Source of the DNA: JBIOJM01 sp044450785
Lineage (GTDB): Bacteria > Planctomycetota > Planctomycetia > Isosphaerales > Isosphaeraceae
Direction: 5' to 3'
Assembly: GCA_044450785.1 (NCBI GenBank)
Contig: JBIOJM010000006.1
Coordinates: 1-64,000, forward strand
DNA length: 64,000 nucleotides
Below the pieces are notes generated by a model that saw nothing but the letters and a program-made list of their open reading frames with translations, was not told the DNA's origin and ran no database searches. Numbering within the stretch: position 1 is the stretch's first letter; each line of letters opens with the position of its first letter. The translations under genes were made by a program, and so were the position numbers. This document shows positions 35,001-44,579 of the stretch, piece by piece.

Positions 35001-35485
35001 GCAATTCCCACCCTCGCCCGTGGGTCCTCGACTCGCTTGCTGCAAGTCTTTTTGGGGTCGATGGGAATATTAATACGTTAGAAGGCGTCAAGCGGACAAG
35101 ATTTTTGTTGACATGAGGTCCCGGGTTCGCATAACCTTACCAAAGATTCCTTCCCTTTCTCGACTAATGGCGAGAGAGCTGGCGACCGAAGAAACGGTGT
35201 CGAAGCTCTGGTGGTCGGTGTATACTCAGTCGTGCATGTTAGTGTTGCGCCCAGGCTGCGGGAGTTCATTTTTTTGAACTTTTCAGCGTTGGCGCGCTCG
35301 CGAGACGTGTAAACCCCCTGGATAAGAGCGGGTTATTTCGACGCCGAGAAAGAAGGATCAGGATCGTGACGAGGCCGCGACCAAGTTGGCCGATCCTTGG
35401 GCTGTGGGGCGGTTCGAGCGAGCAGAGAGGGTCGTTGTCGCGTTTTTCCCTTATCCCATTTTTTCTCGACAGGAGAGTAATACCC
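35001..35485. other. Divergent intergenic region
   Basis: About 480 bp between the MBL gene and the plus-strand lipoprotein. Only antisense shadows are present. A plus-strand TTGACA-16 bp-CATAAC element occurs at 35108-35135 and a TATACT hexamer at 35221-35226. No hairpin or repeat was recognised. Confidence 0.45.
35108..35135 (+). promoter_or_regulatory. Possible sigma70-like promoter
   Basis: TTGACA at 35108-35113 and CATAAC at 35130-35135, spaced 16 bp, pointing toward the lipoprotein/DUF1559 unit but about 350 bp upstream of it. A second candidate -10 (TATACT, 35221-35226) lies closer but lacks a good -35. Consensus match only. Confidence 0.3.
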
Positions 35486-35740
35486 GTGAAATCGTTCACT
35501 CGCGGATTGGTCTTGGCGCTTTTGAGCTTGAGCATGCTGGGCGTGACCGGGTGCGGGCCGGACAACGAAGCGGAAGCACTCAAGGCTCAGAAGATCGAGA
35601 AGGACCCGGGCACGATTGACTCCAAATCGAAAACGGTGACCCCGCCGCCCCCGGCGCGGACCCAGCAAGAGCAATACGAGCAACAGCAAAAGTCCAATGC
35701 GATGAGCAAGACGGGGGGGTATCCGGGCGCGAAGAAGTGA
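35486..35740 (+). CDS. Small secreted lipoprotein
   Basis: An 84-residue protein starting at GTG 35486, with AGGAG 10 nt upstream. It has a typical type II signal peptide (GLVLALLSLSMLGVTGC) with lipobox VTGC, then a short Pro-, Gln- and Lys-rich low-complexity chain (PPPPARTQQEQYEQQQK). No domain is recognised. An ATG-initiated version in the same frame begins upstream at 35366, but would place 40 unlikely residues before the signal. It lies about 120 bp upstream of a DUF1559 gene; the same lipoprotein/DUF1559 pairing recurs, in the reverse order, at 60568-62093. Confidence 0.75.
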   Translation: MKSFTRGLVLALLSLSMLGVTGCGPDNEAEALKAQKIEKDPGTIDSKSKTVTPPPPARTQQEQYEQQQKSNAMSKTGGYPGAKK

Positions 35741-35861
35741 ATCTCAGCTCGATTTCGAGCGGATAAACTGATCGCACCGATAGGTGATTCATTATCTACT
35801 TTATCGCACATCAACGGGGTGTGCCGTTCTCTGTTCCATTGGCCTCATGAGGGTATCGATC

Positions 35862-36986
35862 ATGATCCGAAAACGCGGGGGATTCACGTTGATCGAACTG
35901 CTCGTCGTCATTGCCATCATCGCGGTGTTGATCGCGCTGCTCTTGCCTGCGGTGCAGGCAGCGCGGGAAGCGGCGCGACGGGCGCAGTGCACGAACAATC
36001 TCAAGCAGATCGGTCTCGCCGTCGCCAACTATGTCAGCGCCCAAACACTGATGCCGCCACTCTGCGTCGATCAGGCGTGGACTGGTGGCACCGCGCTCAT
36101 GCAACCCCACCAGAACTTCTCACAGCATGCCCGGCTGCTCCCCTACCTGGAGCAACAAACCGCCTACAATGCGATCAACTGGTCGTTTGGCGCCCGCTGG
36201 AGTGACAACATCAGCCTCCCTGATCCCAACCCACCTGATGGCGCGTCGGGCGGCAGCTACAGCATCCCTCAGTTCACCGTTCTGACGATGCAGGTCAACA
36301 CCTTCCTGTGCCCTTCGGACGGTGTGAATAACGGCTCGTCGGGGACCTTCGCCGTCAATGGCGTCAACAAGCTGGTGGGGGGCTCCAACTACCCGTCCAA
36401 CGTCGGCATGAACCGGCGTATCAATGGTGGCGCGGCCGGTTTGAACTGGCAAATGAACGGTCCCAACTACATCCTATCCACCTGGGATGGCATCGGGCAG
36501 AGGATGATCGGCATCAACAGCTTCACCGATGGGACAAGCCAGACGGCCATCTTCAGCGAATGGTGCAAGGGACAAGCCCAGGGCAACGGAGCCGCCAAGA
36601 ACAACCTCGCGGAGGATTATTACCTCGGAGCAAACTCGGACGCCTTCCCGACCGATGTCCAGTTCCTCCAGCTTTGCTCGAGGGTCCAGCCGATCAGCTC
36701 CAATCAGGAGTGGGGATGGAAAGGCGAGTGGTGGGCATACGGCGGTACGATGATCTATTCGCACACGAACTTACCGAATCGCTACTCGTGTCAATACAAT
36801 GATATCGGTGAGGACAGCCGGGGCACGATCACCTTGACCAACGCCAGTTCAAACCACCCGGGCGGGGTCAACGTGTTGCTGATGGACGGCTCGGTCCATT
36901 TCATCAAGAGCAGCGTCGCTTACCTGCCCTGGTATGCCATCGCCACACCGGATGGCAACGAGGCGTTCAACTCCGATCAGCTCTGA
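35862..36986 (+). CDS. DUF1559 prepilin-like protein 1
   Basis: A 374-residue DUF1559 protein. It begins with a type IV pilin-like leader, GGFTLIELLVVIAIIAVLIA from residue 6, preceded by a basic MIRKR; cleavage after Gly is expected. The conserved helix continues into AAREAARRAQCTNNLKQIGLA, with the family's conserved NNLKQ region, and the C-terminus carries SSNHPGGVNVLLMDGSVHFIK, the DUF1559 terminal signature. The family is hugely expanded in planctomycetes; surface or pseudopilin roles are presumed. The ATG at 35862 follows GAGGG. A 42-bp palindrome lies 42 bp after the stop codon. Confidence 0.92.
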   Translation: MIRKRGGFTLIELLVVIAIIAVLIALLLPAVQAAREAARRAQCTNNLKQIGLAVANYVSAQTLMPPLCVDQAWTGGTALMQPHQNFSQHARLLPYLEQQTAYNAINWSFGARWSDNISLPDPNPPDGASGGSYSIPQFTVLTMQVNTFLCPSDGVNNGSSGTFAVNGVNKLVGGSNYPSNVGMNRRINGGAAGLNWQMNGPNYILSTWDGIGQRMIGINSFTDGTSQTAIFSEWCKGQAQGNGAAKNNLAEDYYLGANSDAFPTDVQFLQLCSRVQPISSNQEWGWKGEWWAYGGTMIYSHTNLPNRYSCQYNDIGEDSRGTITLTNASSNHPGGVNVLLMDGSVHFIKSSVAYLPWYAIATPDGNEAFNSDQL

Positions 36987-37027
36987 GAAACGGTCTTCTC
37001 CGAGAGGATTCGAATTCGCTTCGAGCA

Positions 37028-37069
37028 GACACGGTCCATCAGCGCCCGCGGGCGCCGATGGACCGTGTC
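37028..37069 (+). terminator. 42-bp near-perfect hairpin after DUF1559 gene
   Basis: A 13-bp outer stem GACACGGTCCATC / GATGGACCGTGTC encloses the self-complementary GCGCCCGCGGGCGC, with one A/C mismatch, so the whole 42 bp is almost palindromic. It lies 41 bp after the DUF1559 stop at 36986. The following bases (GTTCCATTCTG) are only weakly T-rich, so termination efficiency is uncertain; it could instead be an mRNA-stabilising hairpin. Confidence 0.55.
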
Positions 37070-37133
37070 GTTCCATTCTGTTGATCGATCGTCACGCCGC
37101 TTTCTCAATCTCTTCCTGGCCTTGACCCCGAAG

Positions 37134-38219
37134 ATGGAGCAAGCACGCTTCCCGAGGTTCCGTTCCCGGTCGTGGCGGGCCACGTTGGTCTTCACCTTGG
37201 TCCTGATCGGGCTGCTCTGCCTGACGACATGGAACCTGACCCGCTCGGTCGCGCTTCTGGAAGCCCGTCGCGCCTACGTCCGGGGTGATTTGGCTCACTG
37301 TCTCCAGCATGCTCTCGACCATCTGGACCGGAGGCCGTGGAGTCGCGAGGCAGCCCTCTGGGCGGCGCGCTCCCTGAGCCGGCTCGATTATTCCGGCGAG
37401 GCCGAGCTCTACTTTCAGCGCGCCGGCCACCTCACGCTCAACGACGCGCAGATCCGCGCCTATGGGCTCGTGCGAGGGCCCCATTCCGAGCGCGCGGTCC
37501 CGGTCTACAACGAGATCCTGGCGCGCTCACCCGAAAACGTGACCGCCCTGCGCCGGCTCGCCGCCGTGGAGCTCGCTCAGAACAACACCGGAGCGCTCCT
37601 GAAACTGGCGGATCGCCTCGGCCACATTTCCAACGGCGCCGTGATCGGCATCACGCTCCGAGCAGTCGTCTACCATAACGACAAGAACCCACAACAGGCC
37701 GTCGCTGCCTTCGAACGCCTCCTGGAACTTGATCCGGAGCTCCGCGAAATGCCGATGCCGCGTCGCCTGTTCTGGAGTCATTTCGCCGATGACCTGATCG
37801 CCAGTGGCCGCATGGATGACGCCAGACGGTACTTGAGCAAGGCCTTAATCGATGCCCCTGACGCCGAATTGATCAACCGGCTCGGTCAGGCCTATTTTCT
37901 CCAGGGAGCGCTGGACGACGCCGAGCGCTGCTTCGGGCAAGCGGCCGATTTGAACCCGAGTGACTACGCGCCCCACTTGAGCCTCGCCAAGCTCGCTTTG
38001 CAGCGTCACCATCAGGAAGAGGCCCTGAAACACCTCAACCAGGCCAGGGTTCTCGCGCCCCGGCAATACGACGTACTCTATAACCTGGCTGCGGTCTACC
38101 GCCAGCTTGGCCGGACGGCGGAAGCGGACCGTATTCAAGAGGCAATCAAGCAGTTGCGCGGCAATTCGTCTTCGTCGTCGCGGCCCACCAATAGTCCCTG
38201 GCCTCGTTATGCACTGTGA
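37134..38219 (+). CDS. TPR protein with membrane anchor
   Basis: A 361-residue protein with a basic start followed by one membrane helix (ATLVFTLVLIGLLCLTTW) and TPR helices to near the C-terminus (AALWAARSLSRLDYSGEAELYFQRAG, AVYHNDKNPQQAVAAFERLLELDP, RLGQAYFLQGALDDAERCFGQA, LSLAKLALQRHHQEEALKHLNQA). The Ser-rich tail SSSSSR ends the protein. The ATG at 37134 is preferred, since the frame's earlier ATG (37065) lies in the palindrome. Probable envelope scaffold; it is convergent with the TPR gene at 38252. Confidence 0.8.
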   Translation: MEQARFPRFRSRSWRATLVFTLVLIGLLCLTTWNLTRSVALLEARRAYVRGDLAHCLQHALDHLDRRPWSREAALWAARSLSRLDYSGEAELYFQRAGHLTLNDAQIRAYGLVRGPHSERAVPVYNEILARSPENVTALRRLAAVELAQNNTGALLKLADRLGHISNGAVIGITLRAVVYHNDKNPQQAVAAFERLLELDPELREMPMPRRLFWSHFADDLIASGRMDDARRYLSKALIDAPDAELINRLGQAYFLQGALDDAERCFGQAADLNPSDYAPHLSLAKLALQRHHQEEALKHLNQARVLAPRQYDVLYNLAAVYRQLGRTAEADRIQEAIKQLRGNSSSSSRPTNSPWPRYAL

Positions 38220-38251
38220 ACGGCTCTGTTTGGGCTTGGGCTCCGAGCAAG

Positions 38252-39547
38252 TCACTGATGAGCATGGCGTGCCGCATGGGTCTCGTGGAAATTGGCCAGG
38301 CCGAGCTGGCCTTTTTTGCGGTAGTAATCGGCCAGGAGACGATTCATTGCTGGGTGAGAGGGATCAGAGCGGAGGACCAGATTCGCCCACTCGACTGCCT
38401 CGTCTTCGTGACCGTGCTCCATCAGCCAGCGCGCCGTCTCACTCCGGAGTTGTGGGTCGAGCGGATTACGGACCAAATCGCGGCTGATCTCGCTGAAGTG
38501 CGTCTGGTCGTCCTTGAGTCGCTCGACGGCCTCGCGGTCGGCGTTTGCCTCGACCTTTCTTCCCAGCCGGGCAAGGACCAACATGCGCTGATAGCGATTC
38601 CAGTGGTCGAAGGGATCGGATTTCACGGCCTGATCGAAGTAACCGAGCGCCACCTCGAGATGGCCCTGGTGCAGTTCGAGCGTCGCCCGGGCAGCCAGGA
38701 CCTCGGGATCGTGAGGCGCCAGCGTCAAGGCCCGGTCGAGCAAGCGGGTCGCCTCGGCCTCGTCACCCATATCCAGGGCATTTTGGCCCGCGCCCAAGTA
38801 TCCCAAGGGATTACCAGGCTGGCGGGCCAGGTACGTGGCATACTCGGGAGCCGCCTCGGCCTGGCGGTGGTTCTGCCGAAGCTGCTCGGCCAGGCCGAAC
38901 CGCGCCTGATCCAGGCCTGGATCGCGCTCGAGTGCCCCTCGGTAGCGCGCGATGATGAGCTCGGGGTCGGCGTGACTCCGCGTGTCGATCTCGGTTCGCA
39001 AGAGGTAGGGACGGGCGTCATCGGGTACTTCGCGCAGCCAGCGGTCGAGGACCGTTGCGGCCTCACCCAGCCGGAAGGTTTTCAGGTACAGATGGGTCAA
39101 TGCCTCCGCGACCTCGGGATCAAAGCCGTGGGAGCCCGCGAGCGCCTGACGAAGCAGCGGTTCGGCGTCGGACAACTGATTCCCGCGCGCCAGGAGGAGC
39201 CCCCGCAGACGAGCTACGGCTTGCCAGGCGTGGCCGAGCGTCTCCGCGCGCGCCAGTTCCCGGTCGACTGTAGGAAAGTCATTTTGGGCCCAGGCGATCC
39301 GCGCCTTAAAATAGTGAGCCTCGGCCGAATCGGGCGACGACCGCAGCCAACGTTCCAGCGCTTGAGCGGCTTCGTCCAGTCGGCCGGCGGCCAGCGCGCG
39401 GCGCACGAGTTGAGGCTCGCGCGCGGCGATTACGGCGCCGCGCAGCCACAGACCCGCCGCGGTCACCGAGACGAGCGTCAACATGCCGGCGATGATCATT
39501 CGCCTCCAGCGGGACGAACGCACCGCCGGCGAACTTGGGCGAGACAT
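38252..39547 (-). CDS. TPR protein with membrane anchor
   Basis: A 431-residue protein, N-terminal helix (RMIIAGMLTLVSVTAAGLW) then about ten TPR units, for example AGRLDEAAQALERWL, DPEVAEALTHLYLKTFRLGEAA, GLAEQLRQNHRQAEAAPEY, ALELHQGHLEVALGYFDQA-like and ARWLMEHGHEDEAVEWANLVL. The ATG at 39547 has AAGGA upstream; longer versions (39592, 39634) are possible. It is the only member of the TPR block on the minus strand; its stop lies 32 bp from the end of the plus-strand TPR gene, and its start diverges from the gene at 39763. Confidence 0.82.
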   Translation of the reverse strand: MSRPSSPAVRSSRWRRMIIAGMLTLVSVTAAGLWLRGAVIAAREPQLVRRALAAGRLDEAAQALERWLRSSPDSAEAHYFKARIAWAQNDFPTVDRELARAETLGHAWQAVARLRGLLLARGNQLSDAEPLLRQALAGSHGFDPEVAEALTHLYLKTFRLGEAATVLDRWLREVPDDARPYLLRTEIDTRSHADPELIIARYRGALERDPGLDQARFGLAEQLRQNHRQAEAAPEYATYLARQPGNPLGYLGAGQNALDMGDEAEATRLLDRALTLAPHDPEVLAARATLELHQGHLEVALGYFDQAVKSDPFDHWNRYQRMLVLARLGRKVEANADREAVERLKDDQTHFSEISRDLVRNPLDPQLRSETARWLMEHGHEDEAVEWANLVLRSDPSHPAMNRLLADYYRKKGQLGLANFHETHAARHAHQ

Positions 39548-39762
39548 CGAACCGATCGGTCCTTGCGAGATCCCTTGTTTGACCGCCGACATATTCTGAA
39601 GATGGCGTTTTTCGAGGCCGTGGGCAAGAGCCAATCAGGAAACGGTGCACTCGATGCGGGCCGGGTTTCGCCGCGCGACGGCTCGCCGACTTTCACTGCC
39701 TCCGTTTGTTCTCTACCCGAGATGACTCACACAGGGTGTTCTCGAAACCCGATGCGATTTCG

Positions 39763-41067
39763 ATGAAAAGCCGGTCTGGTCAGTGGATCTTGATTGTCGT
39801 GACGGCGGTGCTCTTCGGGAGTGGGATCGCCGCACTGGGTATTTGGCGCACACTCGGTCCGACTCCGAGCCTCGATGAAGTCCGCGCCCTGGCACGGGCT
39901 GGCCATTTCAATCGGGCGCAAGTGCTCTTGAGCCGCTACCTTCGGGCCCATCCCAAGAACGCTCGAGCCCACCTGCTCATGGCTGAGATTACCACGGAAC
40001 CGACTCATGTACAGCCGGAAATCGCGCTCGACCACCTCGGTCGAATCCGGCCGGACACCTCCAAGCAGGCCGCGTTAGTCAAATTCTTCGAGGGGAAAGC
40101 CCGCTACCAGCAAGGGCGGTACGACCTGGCGGAAAGCTGCTGGACAGAGGCTCTGCGCCTGGACCCGATCGTCCCGGAAGCGGGCTGGGCCTTGGTCGAC
40201 CTTCTGGACAAGGAGGGGCGCACCGAGGAAGCGCACGGCCTTGGCATGCGCCTGCATCAGGTCGAGCCAGATCCTCGTGACCGAGTCCGGATCCTCCTCG
40301 AGATGTGTCGGATCGACGTCGAAACGCCAGACCCCTTGTCGCAAGTTCAATTGTTCGAATTGCTGGTCAAGGAGCATCCCGAGAACTTTCGGCTTTCGGT
40401 CACTCTGGGGCTGGCTCTGACCCGTGTCAACCGGAGCGAAGAGGGATTGCAGCTCCTCCAGGATGCTTTGAGGCGCCATCCCGGCTCGCCCGAAGCCTGG
40501 GATGCCTGGCTAACTGGGTTGTACCAGGCCTCAGAGGCCGAAAAGCTTGCCCAGGAGTTTGACCACCTGCCCAAGGCGCTGGCTGGGGATCCTCGGTTTG
40601 CCAAGCATGATGGGATGATCGGGCAGCTTGCCCTGGACTGGCCCAGGGCCGTTCGCGGCTACCAGCGCGCCTTCGTGCTCGAGCCGTTCAACTGGGGCGT
40701 CTGCTACCGGCTTCGCTTTGTCCTCCGCCAGGCCGGAAGCACCGCCGAGTTCGAGCGGATCGACCGGATCTATGAGACTTACAAGATCGCGTACAAACAA
40801 ATGCGGGGTTCCTACTACGAAAGGTTTGAGCCCGGCGAAACTTCCAACTTTGCAGGGGAGGATTTCACGCAGCACCGTGGGGCTTACTACGAGACACTCG
40901 CGACCAGGACGCTTGGTCTGAAGCCGCATCCCGAGCTGTACCAGCGACTGGCCGACCTGCGCGAGAAGATGGGCCGCCTGGACGAGGCGCGTGCGTGGCA
41001 CCGGCTGGTGCTGCGCGACTCCCCCGACGATGCACTCAGCCTGGCGGCCTTGGAGCGGCTCAAGTAA
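39763..41067 (+). CDS. TPR protein, membrane-anchored
   Basis: A 434-residue protein: leader helix (QWILIVVTAVLFGSGIAALGI), then TPR-like repeats (ARAGHFNRAQVLLSRYLRAHP, GKARYQQGRYDLAESCWTEAL, LLDKEGRTEEAHGLGMRLHQ). The C-terminal part has PELYQRLADLREKMGRLDEARAWH. The ATG at 39763 precedes a short basic stretch and the helix. It ends at 41067 and the next gene starts at 41069, which implies translational coupling. It is the first gene of a plus-strand cluster of TPR proteins and multihaem cytochromes. Confidence 0.85.
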   Translation: MKSRSGQWILIVVTAVLFGSGIAALGIWRTLGPTPSLDEVRALARAGHFNRAQVLLSRYLRAHPKNARAHLLMAEITTEPTHVQPEIALDHLGRIRPDTSKQAALVKFFEGKARYQQGRYDLAESCWTEALRLDPIVPEAGWALVDLLDKEGRTEEAHGLGMRLHQVEPDPRDRVRILLEMCRIDVETPDPLSQVQLFELLVKEHPENFRLSVTLGLALTRVNRSEEGLQLLQDALRRHPGSPEAWDAWLTGLYQASEAEKLAQEFDHLPKALAGDPRFAKHDGMIGQLALDWPRAVRGYQRAFVLEPFNWGVCYRLRFVLRQAGSTAEFERIDRIYETYKIAYKQMRGSYYERFEPGETSNFAGEDFTQHRGAYYETLATRTLGLKPHPELYQRLADLREKMGRLDEARAWHRLVLRDSPDDALSLAALERLK

Positions 41068-41068
41068 C

Positions 41069-42424
41069 ATGGAGCCAGCCGCCGGGAAGACCTTCGTGAG
41101 CCGGCCGCACGCCCCAGCGATTGATTCACCGGCCATGACCACCACTTCCGACGTCGCCGCCCTGAGTGAACATCCTCTCGCACCGGCCGCCGGCGGGCCC
41201 GTCGTGGCGGCAGCGGGCCGTCGGAAACCCACGCTCGCCTGGAAGCTGATTGGGGTGTGCCTGCTTGCATGCCTGTCGGCCTTTAACGTCTGGTGGTACT
41301 GGCGCGACAATCAGCCTTTGCCCGACCTCAAGACGATCTCGGGCTGGATCAGTCGCGAGCAATATCCTCAGGCCGAGTCGGCCCTTCGGGAGTACGTGCG
41401 GAGGTCGCCCCACGATGGTGAGGCGCGGATGATGCTGGCCCGTGCTCTGGGTGTCCGCGGAGATCTCCTGGATTGCGCCAGGCAGTTGCACGAGGTCCCC
41501 TACTGGTGGCCGCAGAAGGCCGAGGCACTTCTGCGCGAGGGACAGTCGTACCTGACGATCAACCGAGCCAAGGACGCTGAGCGTGCCTGGCTGGAGGCGA
41601 TCAAGGACGACCCGCTTCACCCCGTCACCCCGGACGTCCTTCACGACGCCTGTCAGGAGCTGCTGCAACTGTACGCCATCGAAGACCGCTGGGAGGATGC
41701 TTACCCGGTCATCTGGGTGGCTTACGACCACGCTGCTCCGGTCGACCAGCCGATTTTGCTGGCCATGCGGATGCGTCCCGAGCTGGAGAGAGTGTCGCAG
41801 AAAGAGTCGATCAGCTTGCTGACGCGCTACGTTGCCGCCGCGGCCGACGACTGGGAGGCGCTCCGCGCCCTGGCCCGTGCCGAGCTGGCCTTGGGCCATC
41901 ATGCTGAGGCTGCGCGTCACTTTCAGGCATGCCTCAAGGGCCGGCCCGATGATGTCCGGGCCTGGCGCGACTATCTCACCATGCTCCTGGAGCAGGGGGA
42001 CCTGAACGCCTTCCTCGCCTTGCTTGCGAAGGCCCCCCGATCAGCCGAGACCGAGCCCGAGACCTGGATGTTTCACGGCGTGGCCAGCGAGAAAGCAGGA
42101 GAATGGCAAACCGCCGCTGAAGACTTCCGCAAGGCGATCGAGCTCAACCCCAACGTCCCCAAGTATCATTACCGGCTGGCGATGGCCGAGGAACGCCTTG
42201 GCCTTCACGAACAGGCGCTCGCCCATCGCAAGCGGACAAAAGAGATGAACGACGCGCGCGCTCAGTTACCAACTGCCTATGCGGATTACTTCGCCTCCAT
42301 ACCGCCCCGCAAAGCTGGTGCCCCGGATATGGCGGTCGCGTGCAAGCGCCTTGCCTCGATCTGCGAAACAATGGGATGGTCTCGCGCCGCGCAGGCCTGG
42401 AACCGGCTGGCGATTTCACCGTGA
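41069..42424 (+). CDS. TPR protein, membrane-anchored
   Basis: A 451-residue protein with an unstructured N-terminus, one membrane helix (LIGVCLLACLSAFNVWWYW) and TPR repeats throughout (ISREQYPQAESALREYVRRSP, GQSYLTINRAKDAERAWLEAI, AELALGHHAEAARHFQACLKG, AGEWQTAAEDFRKAIELNP). The ATG at 41069 is separated from the previous TAA by one base, so it is probably coupled; an alternative is 41135. Its stop lies 3 bp before the ATG of the haem protein at 42428. Confidence 0.85.
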   Translation: MEPAAGKTFVSRPHAPAIDSPAMTTTSDVAALSEHPLAPAAGGPVVAAAGRRKPTLAWKLIGVCLLACLSAFNVWWYWRDNQPLPDLKTISGWISREQYPQAESALREYVRRSPHDGEARMMLARALGVRGDLLDCARQLHEVPYWWPQKAEALLREGQSYLTINRAKDAERAWLEAIKDDPLHPVTPDVLHDACQELLQLYAIEDRWEDAYPVIWVAYDHAAPVDQPILLAMRMRPELERVSQKESISLLTRYVAAAADDWEALRALARAELALGHHAEAARHFQACLKGRPDDVRAWRDYLTMLLEQGDLNAFLALLAKAPRSAETEPETWMFHGVASEKAGEWQTAAEDFRKAIELNPNVPKYHYRLAMAEERLGLHEQALAHRKRTKEMNDARAQLPTAYADYFASIPPRKAGAPDMAVACKRLASICETMGWSRAAQAWNRLAISP

Positions 42425-42427
42425 GGC

Positions 42428-44308
42428 ATGGAGGGACGAGACGACACCATGCGGCATGTTGGGACGAGAGGTCGTTGGCTGGGAATGATCACCCTGGCGA
42501 CGATCCTGGCTGGGGGCGGCCTCGGGTGGGCATGGGTCCGACCGTCCGCCGATCCGGTCAGGCGAGGGCGGGACGCCTATGCGCGGGGCGACTGGGAAGC
42601 GGCTGCCCGGCTGGCGCGCGCAAGGCTCAAGGTGGTTAGCGATGACGTCGCCGCTCTGCGGCTCTTGGCTCGCGCATCCGTCCGCTTGGGTCGTGATTCC
42701 TCGGCGATGGCAATCTATCACCGGCTCGGCCCTCGAGCCATGTTGGCCGACGATCTCTGCCTCCTGGGAATTGCCCTGGCCCGCACCGGCAACAGCAGGG
42801 GCCTGGAAGTCTGGGAGCAAGCACGGTCCTTGGACCCGAATCACGCGAAGACGCTCTTCGAGCTGACCCGGGCTTACCTTGCTGGCGACCGGCTCACCGA
42901 GGCAGCCGAAACCGGCCGCCTTCTGGCACTGCGCCCGGGCTGGGAAGCTCGGGCGGAAGCACTGCTCGGCACGATCCAGTCGGCACGCAACGATCCGGCC
43001 GGTGCCGTCGCATTCTGGCAACAGGCTCTGGAGCACGAAGCGGTGGAGCAGGGGGGTGTCTCCACGTCCATCGTGCCGCCCAAGGAACTGGCCCGTGCCC
43101 TGCTGCAAGCTCGGCGGCCAGATGAAGCCCGGCGACTGTTGCAGACTGTTCTGACCACGGGGCCCGATCCCGAGGCCTTCTGGCTCATGAGCCGCGCGTA
43201 CCTGCAGGAAGGGGCCCGGACCGAGGCGCTGGCCGCCTGGGAAAAGGGCGGTTCGTTCCGTGACGACAACCCGCTCATCCCCGAGCCCGCCCCGTTTGTC
43301 GGGTCGGCAGGCTGCGCCGATTGTCATCCCGTCATCTACCATGCTCAGCAAGGCTCGCGACATGCCCGGACCTTTTTTCGAGTCGCTGAACTTCGCAACC
43401 TGGACCTGCCCGCCCCGTCGTTTTCCGAGCCGGGCCAGCCGAAGGTCACTCATACTCTCCGGCGGATGGATGGTGGCCGGCTGCAACAGGAAACTCACGT
43501 CGAGGGCCAGACCCTCCGCGCCGTGGTCGAGTACGCATTCGGATCCGGCGACCGCGGTATCACGCTGATCGGTCGCGACGACCAAGGCCAGGCGCGCGAG
43601 CTGCGGCTCTCGCATTATGTCAACGGGACGGAGTCGTGCTGGGACGTGACTTCAGGGCATCCCGGTCACCCGTCCGAGGTCGCGAGTTACCTGGGCCGGC
43701 CGCTGACGGACGACGGGCTCCGCCGCTGCTTCCTGTGCCACGTCACCGACCCTCGCGCGGTGCTCGAGGCAACCAGCCCTCTGGCATCCGACCGAGGGAT
43801 CGGCTGCGAGAAGTGCCATGGTCCGGGTGGAAACCACGAGATGGCAGTCAATGCCAAGTTTCCCGACCTGGCGATCGGCCGTCCCGCAATGGTCTCGGGT
43901 TCGCCTGTCGTGAAGTTGTGCGCCCAGTGCCACAGCCCGCGCGGGAGGACGGTCTCGCACGACGATCCCTTATCCGTCCGCTTCCAGGCGACGACGCTGG
44001 CCTGGAGCCGCTGCTTCATCGAAAGCAAGGATGCACTCGACTGCGTGACTTGCCACGACCCGCATCGCAACGTCGTGACATCGACCGCCCACTACGAGGC
44101 CAGGTGTCTCTCATGCCATGCCAGCGCGGCTCGTTCCAACGGTTCGCCGGCTCGGGCACGGCGGGCCAGCCTGTCCGAGACATCTCGCCAAACTCCTTGC
44201 CCGGTGGATCCAACCAAGGGCTGCATCGCTTGCCACATGCCGGCCGTCAAAAACGTCCTCCCCCACACGTTCTTCACCGACCACTTCATCCGGGTGCATC
44301 GCGACTGA
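42428..44308 (+). CDS. TPR-heptahaem c-type cytochrome, copy 1
   Basis: A 626-residue protein. After an N-terminal helix (MITLATILAGGGLGWAW) come TPR units (DAYARGDWEAAARLARARL, GNSRGLEVWEQARSLDPNH), then from about residue 290 a multihaem region with seven CxxCH sites: CADCH, CFLCH, CEKCH, CAQCH, CVTCH, CLSCH and CIACH. The spacing and GSAGCADCHP opening recall the cytochrome c554-type multihaem family. Probably an envelope electron-transfer protein. The ATG at 42428 is one choice; 42449 aligns better with the second copy. It sits 3 bp after the TPR gene. Confidence 0.88.
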   Translation: MEGRDDTMRHVGTRGRWLGMITLATILAGGGLGWAWVRPSADPVRRGRDAYARGDWEAAARLARARLKVVSDDVAALRLLARASVRLGRDSSAMAIYHRLGPRAMLADDLCLLGIALARTGNSRGLEVWEQARSLDPNHAKTLFELTRAYLAGDRLTEAAETGRLLALRPGWEARAEALLGTIQSARNDPAGAVAFWQQALEHEAVEQGGVSTSIVPPKELARALLQARRPDEARRLLQTVLTTGPDPEAFWLMSRAYLQEGARTEALAAWEKGGSFRDDNPLIPEPAPFVGSAGCADCHPVIYHAQQGSRHARTFFRVAELRNLDLPAPSFSEPGQPKVTHTLRRMDGGRLQQETHVEGQTLRAVVEYAFGSGDRGITLIGRDDQGQARELRLSHYVNGTESCWDVTSGHPGHPSEVASYLGRPLTDDGLRRCFLCHVTDPRAVLEATSPLASDRGIGCEKCHGPGGNHEMAVNAKFPDLAIGRPAMVSGSPVVKLCAQCHSPRGRTVSHDDPLSVRFQATTLAWSRCFIESKDALDCVTCHDPHRNVVTSTAHYEARCLSCHASAARSNGSPARARRASLSETSRQTPCPVDPTKGCIACHMPAVKNVLPHTFFTDHFIRVHRD

Positions 44309-44335
44309 TCCGGGACCAGCCGTGATCGCGTCACG

Positions 44336-44434
44336 TCCATGGTTGAACAAGAACGCCGGGCCGGTGATCAAGGCCCGGCGATATCCTGGGTAGCGGTGTG
44401 CCGCCGGGTGGGGGCCTGCTGGACGCTCATCTGT
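44336..44434 (-). pseudogene. Vestigial 3' end of the DUF1553 gene
   Basis: About 99 bp match the 3' end of the giant PSCyt1/DUF1553 gene (46470-46568), including MSVQQA.TRR.TATQDIA, but with a single-base deletion (CCCGGCG against CCCAGGCG) and loss of the stop codon. It lies between the two multihaem genes, showing that the duplicated block included the end of the convergent neighbour. Confidence 0.8.
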
Positions 44435-44579
44435 ATAAAAAAGTTGGTCCAGGGCAGAAATCCGGGGCCGTCGGCCACGGCTGTACCGCCTAATCCTTTA
44501 AGAGTGAAACTCTCGCCTGTTCCATTGTGTTCGAGCGGTATGCGTTTCTGCGCACCGACCTGGCGGCCTTCTCCGAACA

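Noticed and set aside
38216..39766. 516-residue plus-strand ORF
   Set aside because: Antisense to a clear TPR gene.
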